NCBI GenBank assembly: GCA_046726275.1 | Contig: JBKPAF010000004.1 | Location: 1-15,925 of the forward strand | Direction: 5' to 3' | Source of the DNA: DASXTW01 sp046726275 | Lineage (GTDB): Bacteria > Actinomycetota > UBA4738 | Length of the DNA stretch: 15,925 nt | Part shown: piece by piece, positions 7,522 to 14,413 of the stretch | How positions within the stretch are numbered: the first letter of the stretch is position 1 | Layout: the number at the start of each line of letters is the position of its first letter | Made by a program: the position numbers and the translations under genes | The notes under the pieces: model-generated | Told to the model about the DNA's origin: nothing | What the model saw: only the letters and a program-made list of their open reading frames with translations | The model's database searches: none

Positions 7522-8369
7522 GCGAGACACAGGTTCGACGGACAAGGCGCGATCCCCTCGCCGTTCCGCTCAAGGTCACGTTCCCGTTCTGGGTCATCGG
7601 ATCCATCCTGTTGGTTCTGTTCCCCCTCTATCTCATCTTCATGGTCTCGTTCGCTCCGGGGGCGGCCTTGTTCGGGGAGCGGCCCCAGCTCGTGGTGACC
7701 GACTTCACCCTGCGCTGGTGGCAAGAGGCCTTCGAGAGCGCGAACCTCGTGAGCCCACTGATCAAGAGCCTGATCGTGGCCTCGGTGACGACGGTGTTGG
7801 CGATCATCATCGCTTCACCGGCCGCCTATGTGATCTCCCGGTTTCGCCCGACGATCCGCTACGCGGTGGTGATCGGCCTCCTGGTCACCCGGATGTTCCC
7901 GGAGTTCACTATCGGCATCTCGGTGGCCACCAGGTTCGCGAGCTTCGGCTTGCTGGACACCTACCTCGGTCTGATCCTGGCCCACCTGATCGGCGCCCTG
8001 CCCTTCATCGCCTGGATCCTGGTCGGAACGTTCGAGACCATCCCGGTTGACCTGGAGGAGGCGGCTCAGATCGACGGCGCGTCCAGACTCGGCACCCTTT
8101 TCCGGGTGGTCTTTCCGATCGCGGCAGGAGGCATCGCGGTGGCCTCCCTGTTCGTGTGGCTGTACTCGTGGAACGAGTTCCTGTATGCGCGCCTGCTGAC
8201 CACCAATCAGCTCACCTTGCCCCTGAAGGTGTTCCAGGCCATCGACCGTGGGACCACTCAGGGGATGGCCACGGTGGCGGCCATCCTCACCCTCCCGATC
8301 CTCCTCATCGTCTACTTCCTCCAGCGGTACCTGAGGCCCGGCGCTTTGACGGGAGCTGTGAAAGGATAA
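7518..8369 (+). CDS. Sugar ABC transporter permease (MalG/UgpE type)
   Basis: This 283-residue protein is the second permease subunit. Its start overlaps the previous stop in an ATGA (7518-7521), the classic sign of translational coupling. Hydrophobic helices lie near 24-46, 83-106, 115-134, 150-170, 200-218 and 255-270. The EAA loop is at 181-200 (EAAQIDGASRLGTLFRVVFP). The C-terminus YLRPGALTGAVKG is the usual end of MalG-type subunits. It would pair with the preceding permease in a 1:1 membrane channel. Confidence 0.93.
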   Translation: MSETQVRRTRRDPLAVPLKVTFPFWVIGSILLVLFPLYLIFMVSFAPGAALFGERPQLVVTDFTLRWWQEAFESANLVSPLIKSLIVASVTTVLAIIIASPAAYVISRFRPTIRYAVVIGLLVTRMFPEFTIGISVATRFASFGLLDTYLGLILAHLIGALPFIAWILVGTFETIPVDLEEAAQIDGASRLGTLFRVVFPIAAGGIAVASLFVWLYSWNEFLYARLLTTNQLTLPLKVFQAIDRGTTQGMATVAAILTLPILLIVYFLQRYLRPGALTGAVKG

Positions 8370-8393
8370 GGGCCGGTCCGAAGCGTCATTGAG

Positions 8394-8412
8394 GGGCTCG
8401 CCGGCTGAGCCC
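8394..8412 (+). other. Hairpin directly upstream of the binding-protein ribosome binding site
   Basis: GGGCTC (8394-8399), a 7-base loop and GAGCCC (8407-8412) form a 6-bp stem in the 58-bp gap between the second permease and the binding protein. It has no T tract. The ribosome binding site GGGGAGG (8413-8419) starts at the very next base. Such hairpins in transporter operons can stabilise or process mRNA so that the binding protein is made in excess; that role is inference here. Confidence 0.4.
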
Positions 8413-8427
8413 GGGGAGGTGGGATGG

Positions 8428-9720
8428 ATGAGGTACAAGTTCAAGGCGCTCGCCCTGGTTGCGTGTCTGGCGTTGGTGGCCGCCGCGTGCGGAGGTGACG
8501 AGGGAGGCGAAACCCCGAGCAGCCCAGGGGCGGCCACCGGCAACTTCAGCGGGGTCACCATCACCTTCAGCGATAGCGTGGCCGAGACGGAGGTGGCGGC
8601 AGTCCAGGAAGTCCTGGACAGCTTCCAGCAGCAGACGGGGGCGAAGGTGAACCTCACCTCGGTCACCGCCCAGGACCTCCCCCAGAAGCTCCAGGTGGAG
8701 GTCTCCTCGGGCAGCCACACGATCCACCTGTTCGGCCAAGACAACCTGGCGCTTGCCGCTCTGGTGGAGGACGGCCTGGTCGAGGACCTCTCCGACGTCC
8801 AGATCCCCTCCGAGGTGCAGCCGGCGCTGATCCCCGAAAAGTTCGACGGCAAGCAGTACTTCCTGCCCTTTCGGCCGAACGTCCGGGTCACGTACGTGAA
8901 CAAAGAACGGTTCTCGGCGGCCGGCGCGTCCCCGCCCACGACCGTGGACGAGTTCAAGACGGTAGCCGAGGGGCTGAAGCAGGAGGCCGGGGGGCAGGGG
9001 AAGGTGACGCTTTCCTTCGCGAACCAGCCCGACACGGGGCCGCTCGGCGTGACCATGTCGGAGTGGATCGTCTCCTACGGGGGGAACCCGCTCATCCTCA
9101 ATGACGACGGGTCCCTTCAGGCGGTCACGTTCCTCCAGGGGCTATGGAAGGATGGCGTCTTCGCCAAGGAAAGTCTCCAGGCCAAGTACGACACCGAGAT
9201 CACCTACCTCCAAGGTGAGACTTCCTGGATGGCCACGAACTGGCCATTCACCACGGCCGAGCTCGACAAGACCGGGATCCTCGAAAAGTTCGACGTGTAC
9301 CCGGGGTGGTCCGGCCCCAGCCGAGCCGCCCACGTCGTCGGCGGCGAGGTCCTCGGGATCCCCAAGGGCGTCACCGGGCGAGAGAAGGAAGCGGCCATCG
9401 CGCTGGCTCAATTCCTCGTCTCGAAGGAAGCCCAGGAGATCTTCGTGGCGAAGAACAGCTGGCCTTCGGTGCGGACCGACGCGCTCGGACAGGTGCCGGA
9501 AACCCAGAAGGCAACCTTCGACGCGATCCAGTCGGCCCTGGAGAACGGTTGGTACCGGCCCAACGTCGTGTACTGGTCCGATGTCGAGTCCGCGATGGAC
9601 GACATCATCCAGAACGCCATCGTGGGCGGACAGGACGTGAAGACGGTGCTCGATGCGGCCCACGCCAAGGTCGAGCAGGCCGCTCAGGCAAAGGGAGCCC
9701 AGTACCCACCGAGTTCGTAA
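8428..9720 (+). CDS. Extracellular sugar-binding lipoprotein of the ABC importer
   Basis: This 430-residue protein is a family 1 extracellular solute-binding protein that would deliver a sugar to the two permeases. The signal sequence MRYKFKALALVACLALVAAA ends at Cys 21, followed by GGDEGG, fitting lipid anchoring; Cys 13 (LVAC) is a less likely anchor because the hydrophobic stretch before it is short. A mature linker rich in Gly, Ser and Pro leads into the bilobed domain, which contains LPFRPNVRVTYVNKERF, a region typical of MalE-like proteins, and ends in a helical Ala/Gln-rich tail. The ATG at 8428 is chosen because GGGGAGG lies about 8 bases upstream and gives a proper signal peptide; an in-frame ATG-less extension to 8389 would bury the signal. 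It is unusual in being the last gene of the operon. Two hairpins follow the stop. The ligand is unknown. Confidence 0.93.
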   Translation: MRYKFKALALVACLALVAAACGGDEGGETPSSPGAATGNFSGVTITFSDSVAETEVAAVQEVLDSFQQQTGAKVNLTSVTAQDLPQKLQVEVSSGSHTIHLFGQDNLALAALVEDGLVEDLSDVQIPSEVQPALIPEKFDGKQYFLPFRPNVRVTYVNKERFSAAGASPPTTVDEFKTVAEGLKQEAGGQGKVTLSFANQPDTGPLGVTMSEWIVSYGGNPLILNDDGSLQAVTFLQGLWKDGVFAKESLQAKYDTEITYLQGETSWMATNWPFTTAELDKTGILEKFDVYPGWSGPSRAAHVVGGEVLGIPKGVTGREKEAAIALAQFLVSKEAQEIFVAKNSWPSVRTDALGQVPETQKATFDAIQSALENGWYRPNVVYWSDVESAMDDIIQNAIVGGQDVKTVLDAAHAKVEQAAQAKGAQYPPSS

Positions 9721-9728
9721 CCGCATAG

Positions 9729-9745
9729 GCCCTTCTTCGAAGGGC
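9729..9745 (+). other. Short hairpin after the binding-protein gene
   Basis: GCCCTTC (9729-9735), loop TTC and GAAGGGC (9739-9745) form a perfect 7-bp stem 8 bases after the binding-protein stop. Together with the larger hairpin at 9757 it probably protects the mRNA end or aids termination. Confidence 0.45.
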
Positions 9746-9756
9746 GCGATCCAGGC

Positions 9757-9789
9757 ACTCCCGGGGGCGCTTCACAGGCCCCCGGGAGT
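9757..9789 (+). terminator. Transcription terminator hairpin ending the ABC operon
   Basis: ACTCCCGGGGGC (9757-9768) and GCCCCCGGGAGT (9778-9789) are perfect 12-base inverted repeats separated by a 9-base loop. The stem is very GC-rich, followed by only a weak T-containing stretch (TGTCTTG), as is common in actinobacterial terminators. It sits between convergent genes and may also act on the ligase gene transcript from the other strand. Confidence 0.75.
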
Positions 9790-9850
9790 TGTCTTGCCGG
9801 CTCCTGGTCGGGGAGCCGGATGGCTTGCCCGACGGCACCCGCGGGCTGGC

Positions 9851-11011
9851 TCATGACTTGGGGGACTGGTCGAGCGACAGCCCGAGGATCTGTGTGCCCT
9901 CCTCGAGGAGCTCCTTGGCTGAGGCGTCCGGAGTGGCAGCCGCCCGGTCCAGGATGCGCATCGCCGCCGGCGTGTCGAGGTCGGTGTCGAGCGCTCGGTA
10001 GAAGTCTTCGCGTTCGGATATGGGATCGAAGCTCGACTGACCCTCTTCCACGTCGGGCCAGCCCCCACCGCCCTCGAGCTCGAGCTCGCTCTCGCTGAAG
10101 TCCCAGTCCTGGCGATAGTGGCGCCGCAAGAGGAAGGACCGAAGCGCGGCAGGTGAGTGCCGTTCCAGCAGATCGTCGACGAAGGCCAGGTTGCCCAGCG
10201 ACTTGCTCATCTTGTCCCCGGCCATGTGGACCGTCCCCGTGTGCATCCAGTGCAGGACGAAGGGTTTCCTCCCGGGGATCCCTTCGGCCTGAGCCAGCTC
10301 GGATTCGTGGTGAGGGTAGATGAGATCCGAGCCGCCTCCGTGGATGTGGACCGGTATCCCGAGCAGCCTCTCGGCCATGGTCGAGCACTCGATGTGCCAG
10401 CCCGGCCGTCCCCTTCCCCAGGGGCTCTCCCACCAGGGCTCACCCGGGGCCGAACGCTGCCAGAGGACGAAGTCGAGTGGGTCTTCCTTGTTCGGGTCCT
10501 CCGGGTGTCCGCCCCGTTCTGCGGCCAGCGGGAGCATCTGCTGGCGCGTCAGGCGGGAAAGACGGCCATACGTGGGATCCGACGCCACGCTGAAGTAGAC
10601 GGTTCCCTCGCGCTGGTAACCATGGCCCGCCTGCACGAGGGCCTGCACCTCGTCGATCATCTCCCTCACCAACCTGGTCGCCCTGGGAGCGTGCGTCGGC
10701 GGCGCGACCCCGATGGCTTCCATGGCGCTCTCGAAGGAGGCGACTTCGCGCTCCGCGAGCTCCTGGTAGTCCACTCCCCTTTCTCTGGCCACGCGCAGCA
10801 TGTCGTCGTCGACATCGGTCACGTTCTGGACGTGGGTGACCTCGGCCCCCAGGTGTCGCAGGTAGCGGACGAGGACGTCGAAGTGCACGTACGTAAAGGC
10901 ATGGCCGAGATGGGCCGCGTCGTATGGCGTGATGCCGCACACGTACACGCCCATGCGAGGCCGAAGCTCCACCTCGCGGAGCTCCCCGGAGCCCTCGTCG
11001 AACAGACGCAT
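9851..11011 (-). CDS. MshC/cysteinyl-tRNA synthetase-like class I ligase
   Basis: This 386-residue class I nucleotidyl-transferase-fold ligase activates cysteine as cysteinyl-AMP. Motifs seen are VYVCGITPYDAAHLGHAF (HIGH-type HLGH 34-37), VQNVTDVDDD (61-70), GRPGWHIECS (201-210), HGGGSDLIYPHHESELAQ (224-241) and KMSKS (267-271). Predicted zinc ligands are Cys 25, Cys 209, His 234 and Glu 238. GITPYD, and the lack of most of the C-terminal anticodon-binding region found in ~460-residue CysRS, point to MshC, the mycothiol-pathway cysteine:GlcN-inositol ligase (about 410 residues). The Glu at position 238 and the E-x-A-Q context are more like CysRS. The two roles cannot be separated here. The ATG at 11011 has no Shine-Dalgarno sequence, and a -10-like TATCCT ends 6 bases upstream, so the mRNA may be leaderless. 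It diverges from the next gene across 54 bp. Confidence 0.85.
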   Translation of the reverse strand: MRLFDEGSGELREVELRPRMGVYVCGITPYDAAHLGHAFTYVHFDVLVRYLRHLGAEVTHVQNVTDVDDDMLRVARERGVDYQELAEREVASFESAMEAIGVAPPTHAPRATRLVREMIDEVQALVQAGHGYQREGTVYFSVASDPTYGRLSRLTRQQMLPLAAERGGHPEDPNKEDPLDFVLWQRSAPGEPWWESPWGRGRPGWHIECSTMAERLLGIPVHIHGGGSDLIYPHHESELAQAEGIPGRKPFVLHWMHTGTVHMAGDKMSKSLGNLAFVDDLLERHSPAALRSFLLRRHYRQDWDFSESELELEGGGGWPDVEEGQSSFDPISEREDFYRALDTDLDTPAAMRILDRAAATPDASAKELLEEGTQILGLSLDQSPKS

Positions 11012-11017
11012 CGGGGG

Positions 11018-11023
11018 AGGATA
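11018..11023 (-). promoter_or_regulatory. Candidate -10 box of a leaderless promoter for the ligase gene
   Basis: Read on the minus strand, TATCCT (11023-11018, within GGGTATCCT) ends exactly 6 bases before the ATG at 11011. That spacing puts the transcription start at or next to the A of the start codon. No good -35 hexamer was seen, and no ribosome binding site lies between, which fits leaderless translation. Confidence 0.4.
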
Positions 11024-11065
11024 CCCGCGCTGGATGCGACGAGCTCCAAGGAGAAAGATTGAGGG

Positions 11066-11713
11066 GTGAGCGTTCCGGCACGGCGTGAGGTCGAGATCCC
11101 TGCCGGCGATGTCTCCCTTCCTGGGGACGTGGCCGTTCCCGATGAAGCATCGGGCCTGGTCATCTTCGCCCACGGAAGCGGGAGCACCCGCAGGAGCCCT
11201 CGAAACACACAGGTGGCTCGCACACTGGGCGAGGCGGGTCTGGCCACGTTGCTGTTCGACCTGCTCACTCCGGAGGAGGAGCTCGACAGGTCGAAGGTCT
11301 TCGACATCCGACTTCTGGCGACGCGGCTCCAGGCCGCGACAGTGTGGGCCCACGAGGGGCCACCGAACGGGTTGCCGCTGGGGTACTTCGGCGCGAGCAC
11401 CGGCGCCGCGGCCGCCCTGTGGGCCGCGGCGGAGCTCGGGCGAGAGGTGTCCGCCGTGGTCTCGCGCGGTGGGCGGCCGGACCTGGCCGGACCGATGCTC
11501 CCCCGAGTCACTTCGCCCACCCTGCTCATCGTCGGTGGGGAGGATCACGATGTACTGCGACTGAACCGAGAAGCGCAGAGACTGTTGCGTTGTCCGAACG
11601 AGGTCGTGGTGGTCACGGGAGCCACCCATCTCTTCGTAGAACCGGGCACGCTGGAGGAGGTGGCCCGCTTGGCCGCCGCGTGGTTCGCGAAACATCTCAA
11701 CCGTTCGGAATGA
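11066..11713 (+). CDS. Dienelactone hydrolase family alpha/beta-hydrolase
   Basis: This 215-residue protein is a compact alpha/beta-hydrolase. The oxyanion-side motif VIFAHGSGS lies at 32-40. The nucleophile elbow is GASTG (109-113, Ser 111), the acid is probably Asp 160 or Asp 162 in GGEDHDV, and the catalytic His 188 is in GATHLF. The segment SRGGRPDLAG (133-142) is typical of the group that is elsewhere found alone or fused to a phosphoribosyltransferase domain; no such domain is present here. There is no signal peptide. The GTG at 11066 follows AAGGAG (about 12 bases) and a closer GAGGG. The substrate is unknown and the 'dienelactone' label is only a family name. A hairpin and a 97-bp gap separate it from the nicotinamidase gene. 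Confidence 0.88.
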   Translation: MSVPARREVEIPAGDVSLPGDVAVPDEASGLVIFAHGSGSTRRSPRNTQVARTLGEAGLATLLFDLLTPEEELDRSKVFDIRLLATRLQAATVWAHEGPPNGLPLGYFGASTGAAAALWAAAELGREVSAVVSRGGRPDLAGPMLPRVTSPTLLIVGGEDHDVLRLNREAQRLLRCPNEVVVVTGATHLFVEPGTLEEVARLAAAWFAKHLNRSE

Positions 11714-11748
11714 CTCGCCTCCGAAACGTGGGGTTCGTGGCCGACCCG

Positions 11749-11775
11749 TTCCACCAGGACCGCTGTGTGGTGGAA
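11749..11775. repeat. Perfect inverted repeat between hydrolase and nicotinamidase genes
   Basis: TTCCACCA (11749-11756) and TGGTGGAA (11768-11775) are perfect 8-base inverted repeats with an 11-base centre. It lies in the 97-bp gap before the nicotinamidase start. It could be an operator dyad or a weak terminator; there is no T tract. Confidence 0.5.
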
Positions 11776-11785
11776 TTGAGGGAGC

Positions 11786-11805
11786 GACGGAGGCCGACGG
11801 AGGCC
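11786..11805 (+). repeat. Two tandem copies of GACGGAGGCC before the nicotinamidase gene
   Basis: The 10-base unit GACGGAGGCC occurs twice back to back (11786-11795 and 11796-11805), followed by GACCC. Each copy contains a GGAGG that could act as a ribosome binding site; the second is 7 bases from the ATG at 11811. Slippage duplication is a likely origin. Confidence 0.5.
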
Positions 11806-11810
11806 GACCC

Positions 11811-12410
11811 ATGAGAGGAGTGGCCGTGGCGGAGTATGACGCGCGGACAGCCCTTCTTGCGGTGGACGTGCAGAACGACTTCGCTGATCCAAACGGCTCC
11901 CTGTACGTGAAAGGTGGCGAGGAGGTCGTTCCCTTCGCGAATGCGGAGATCGACCGCGCTCTGTCGGCCGGCGCCCTCGTGGTCTACACGCTGGACTGGC
12001 ACCCACCGAGCACTCCGCACTTCGAGAAGGACGGCGGGATCTGGCCCGTCCATTGCGTCCGGGGGACGTGGGGTGCCGAATTCCATCCGGAGCTCGTCGT
12101 GAAGGGCGAGATCACGAGAAAGGGAACCGGGGGAGAGGACGGGTATTCGGCCTTCTCGGTCCGGGATCCGCGGTCAGGAGCGCAGGAGGGGACGGAGGTC
12201 GAGGAGCTGCTCCGGGCCCGCGGCATCGAGCGGGTGGTCATCGTCGGCCTGGCGACCGACTACTGCGTGAAGGAGACCGCCCTGGACGGCCGGCGGCTCG
12301 GGTTCGATGCCACGATCCTCTTGGAAGGGGTCCGGGGAGTGAACCTCCGACCCGGGGACGACGAGCGAGCGCTGCACGACGCGATGCTCGCCGGCGCCCG
12401 GGTCGAGTAG
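11811..12410 (+). CDS. pncA: Nicotinamidase (PncA-type, isochorismatase fold)
   Basis: This 199-residue enzyme hydrolyses nicotinamide to nicotinate and ammonia in NAD salvage. The cysteine-hydrolase triad is present: Asp 19 in VDVQNDF, Lys 104 in TRKG, and Cys 152 in ATDYCVKETA. The metal-binding residues of PncA are also present: Asp 62, His 64 and His 70 in DWHPPSTPH, and His 81 in WPVHCVRGT. The spacing matches the Mycobacterium PncA pattern (D49, H51, H57, H71). No signal peptide is seen, so it acts in the cytoplasm. The ATG at 11811 has GGAGG 7 bases upstream. A GTG at 11826, with AGAGGAG just before it, would begin closer to the usual family N-terminus and is a real alternative. The CapA-family gene starts 13 bp downstream, so the two are probably co-transcribed. 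Confidence 0.93.
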   Translation: MRGVAVAEYDARTALLAVDVQNDFADPNGSLYVKGGEEVVPFANAEIDRALSAGALVVYTLDWHPPSTPHFEKDGGIWPVHCVRGTWGAEFHPELVVKGEITRKGTGGEDGYSAFSVRDPRSGAQEGTEVEELLRARGIERVVIVGLATDYCVKETALDGRRLGFDATILLEGVRGVNLRPGDDERALHDAMLAGARVE

Positions 12411-12423
12411 GACCCGTCATCGC

Positions 12424-13383
12424 GTGGCCATCACGCTTGCCCTGGCGGGCGACACCATGCTCGGCAGGGGTGTGGCCGAGCGGCTGGCAGAGGTCCGACC
12501 CCAGGCCCTTTTCGCACCCGATCTCGTCCAGATCATCCGTGACGCCGACCTGGTCATCCTCAACCTGGAGTGCTGCATCTCGGAGCGAGGGCGGCCGTGG
12601 CCGGCGCCCGGAAAGCCGTTCTTCTTCCGGGCTCCGCCTTCCGCGGCCGAAGCCCTGGCCGAACTGGGCGTCAGCTGCGTTTCGCTGGCCAACAACCACG
12701 CCCTCGACTTCGGAGAGGAGGGGCTTCTGGATACGTTCAAACATCTCGACCGGGTAGGGATCGCCTGGGCTGGAGCCGGTCCTGCCGTCGATCGGGCCCG
12801 GGCTCCGATCGTCCTCTCGTCGGGCGGCATCCGTCTGGGGATCCTCGGCTTCACGGATCATCCCGAGGACTTCGCTGCAACTTCCGACCGGCCGGGGGTG
12901 GCGTTCGCCGACCTGCGAAACGGGATACCTGAGTGGATACGCGGGGCCATTCGGTCCGTCCAGGCAGACGCCGTCGTTGTCTCGCCTCACTGGGGGCCCA
13001 ACATGACTCCCGCGCCTGTCCCGCAAGTCCTTCAGGCCGCGCCGCAGCTCCTCGAAGCCGGAGCTTCCATGGTGGCCGGGCATTCGGCCCACGTCTTCCA
13101 CGGAGTGCGGGAACGGATCCTGTTCGACCTCGGAGACTTCATCGACGACTACGCCGTCGATGCAACCCTCCGGAACGACCTTGGCCTCCTGTGGCTGGTC
13201 ACCATTGATGCGAGGGGGCCAATCAGGCTCGAGGCGGTGCCGCTCGCACTCGACTTCTGTCATACACGGCTCGCGGATCGCGAGGAAGCCGAGTGGGTGC
13301 GGGATCGATTCCGCACCATGTGCGAGGCGATGGGAACCCAGGTGACCGAGAGGGATGGACGCTCGGTGATCGAGTGGCGCTGA
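12424..13383 (+). CDS. CapA/PgsA-family metallophosphatase-like protein without signal peptide
   Basis: This 319-residue protein belongs to the CapA family (named after poly-gamma-glutamate capsule synthesis), which has a metallophosphoesterase-like fold. Motifs in order are AGDTMLGRG (8-16), NLECC (47-51), SLANNHALDFGEEG (87-100), SPHWGPN (187-193), AGHSAHVFHGV (218-228) and DLGDFIDDY (235-243). The metal-ligand-type Asp, Asn and His residues are thus kept. Classical CapA proteins begin with a membrane anchor or signal; here the protein opens directly with the core strand, so it should be cytoplasmic. The GTG at 12424 has only a weak ribosome site and lies 13 bp after pncA, suggesting coupling. 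The function is unknown; no other capsule genes are present, so capsule synthesis is not supported. Confidence 0.88.
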   Translation: MAITLALAGDTMLGRGVAERLAEVRPQALFAPDLVQIIRDADLVILNLECCISERGRPWPAPGKPFFFRAPPSAAEALAELGVSCVSLANNHALDFGEEGLLDTFKHLDRVGIAWAGAGPAVDRARAPIVLSSGGIRLGILGFTDHPEDFAATSDRPGVAFADLRNGIPEWIRGAIRSVQADAVVVSPHWGPNMTPAPVPQVLQAAPQLLEAGASMVAGHSAHVFHGVRERILFDLGDFIDDYAVDATLRNDLGLLWLVTIDARGPIRLEAVPLALDFCHTRLADREEAEWVRDRFRTMCEAMGTQVTERDGRSVIEWR

Positions 13384-13386
13384 CCG

Positions 13387-14013
13387 CTAATGATCCTCCG
13401 GCAGGCCGTACTCGCCGACGAGCTTCACGAAGAACGCCTCGGTGAGCTCCGCTTCCGTCACCACCTTCCCGTCCACGTTGCGAAACGCCACCACCGTCTC
13501 TCTCCCTCCCGGACCGACCGGGTGCACCAGCCTGCCGCCCTCGGCCAGCTGTTCGAGGAGTGGGGCCGGAACTCTTGGAGCGGCGGCCGAAACCACGATG
13601 GCCTCGAACGGAGCGCGGTCGGGCAGGCCCCTCGTTCCGTCGCCAACAACCAGGGTGGCGTTGGTGATCCCTGCGGCGCGGAGGTTCGAGCTCGCTCCCT
13701 CCGACAGGTCGGGAAATCGTTCGATCGAGAAGACCTCGCCCGCCAGATGCGCAAGGATCGCGGTCTGGAACCCGAGCCCGGTCCCCACCTCCAGGACTCG
13801 CTCACCGCCCCTCAGCCGCAGGCCCTCGACCATCCTGGCGATCAGTGACGGCTGGGTGGTCACCTGCTCGTGGGCGATCGGGATGGGGCGATCCTCGTCC
13901 GCGCGATGGATCCACGACACCGGGACGAAGCCGCTCCGCGGTACTCGGCGAAAGGCCTCGATCACCCGGGTATCCCGGATGTCGGCATCGACGAGGGCCT
14001 CGATCAGGTCCAT
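13387..14013 (-). CDS. pcm: Protein-L-isoaspartate O-methyltransferase
   Basis: This 208-residue S-adenosylmethionine-dependent enzyme methylates L-isoaspartyl residues that form in ageing proteins, starting their repair. Family marks are the substrate-loop EQVTTQPSLIARM (49-61), SAM motif I VLEVGTGLGFQTAILA (73-88), the acidic residue after it (IERF), GDGTRGLPDRAPFEAIVVSA (124-143) and QLAEGGRLVHPVG (155-167). The length is normal. The ATG at 14013 has no strong ribosome binding site. Its stop is 3 bp from the convergent CapA gene stop, with no terminator between. It diverges from the Mth938-domain gene across 49 bp. Confidence 0.94.
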   Translation of the reverse strand: MDLIEALVDADIRDTRVIEAFRRVPRSGFVPVSWIHRADEDRPIPIAHEQVTTQPSLIARMVEGLRLRGGERVLEVGTGLGFQTAILAHLAGEVFSIERFPDLSEGASSNLRAAGITNATLVVGDGTRGLPDRAPFEAIVVSAAAPRVPAPLLEQLAEGGRLVHPVGPGGRETVVAFRNVDGKVVTEAELTEAFFVKLVGEYGLPEDH

Positions 14014-14062
14014 CCTAGGACTGCTGGACGCTCCGCCCGCCTATTGGGAAGGGTGACGCCTC

Positions 14063-14404
14063 GTGGCGAAGATCGAGCAGTACCGATTCGGCCGCGTCGT
14101 GATCGACGGGACCGAGCAGACCAGCGACGTCATCGTCCTTCCGCATCGGTTGGTGACGAACTGGTGGCGCAGGGAGGGACACGCCCTGGTGCTCGAGGAC
14201 CTCGAAGGGGTCCTGGACGAGCTGCCTCATCGGCTGGTCGTCGGGACGGGAGCCGACGGCCGGATGCGGCCCGACCCCTCCTGCCTCGACCGACTGAAGG
14301 AGAGGGGGATCGAGGTCGAAGTCCTCCGGACGGACGAGGCGATCAACAGGTACGAGGCGCTCGACCAGATGCGGACCGCCGCGGCGCTGCACCTGACGTG
14401 TTGA
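14063..14404 (+). CDS. Mth938-domain protein
   Basis: This 113-residue protein has the Mth938/DUF498 fold, also found in the human complex I assembly factor NDUFAF3. The domain spans nearly the whole protein: YRFGRVVIDG, then VIVLPHRLVTNWWRREGH, and the signature LVVGTGADGRMRP (58-70) followed by a helix and the strand EVEVLRTDEAINRYEAL. No signal or membrane helix is seen. The GTG at 14063 has GGGAAGGG about 9 bases upstream. The biochemical role of the bacterial family is unknown. Its closeness to a NuoF-type gene about 450 bp away on the other strand is notable given the NDUFAF3 link, but the two are not in an operon. Confidence 0.88.
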   Translation: MAKIEQYRFGRVVIDGTEQTSDVIVLPHRLVTNWWRREGHALVLEDLEGVLDELPHRLVVGTGADGRMRPDPSCLDRLKERGIEVEVLRTDEAINRYEALDQMRTAAALHLTC

Positions 14405-14413
14405 GGCCGTCGG

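Noticed and set aside
11012..11812. Upstream extension of the ligase reading frame on the minus strand
   Set aside because: It is antisense to the hydrolase gene; the family N-terminus and the TATCCT box support the start at 11011.
12238..13263. Minus-strand open frame of 341 codons opposite the CapA-family gene
   Set aside because: No recognisable domain; shadow of a gene with clear motifs.
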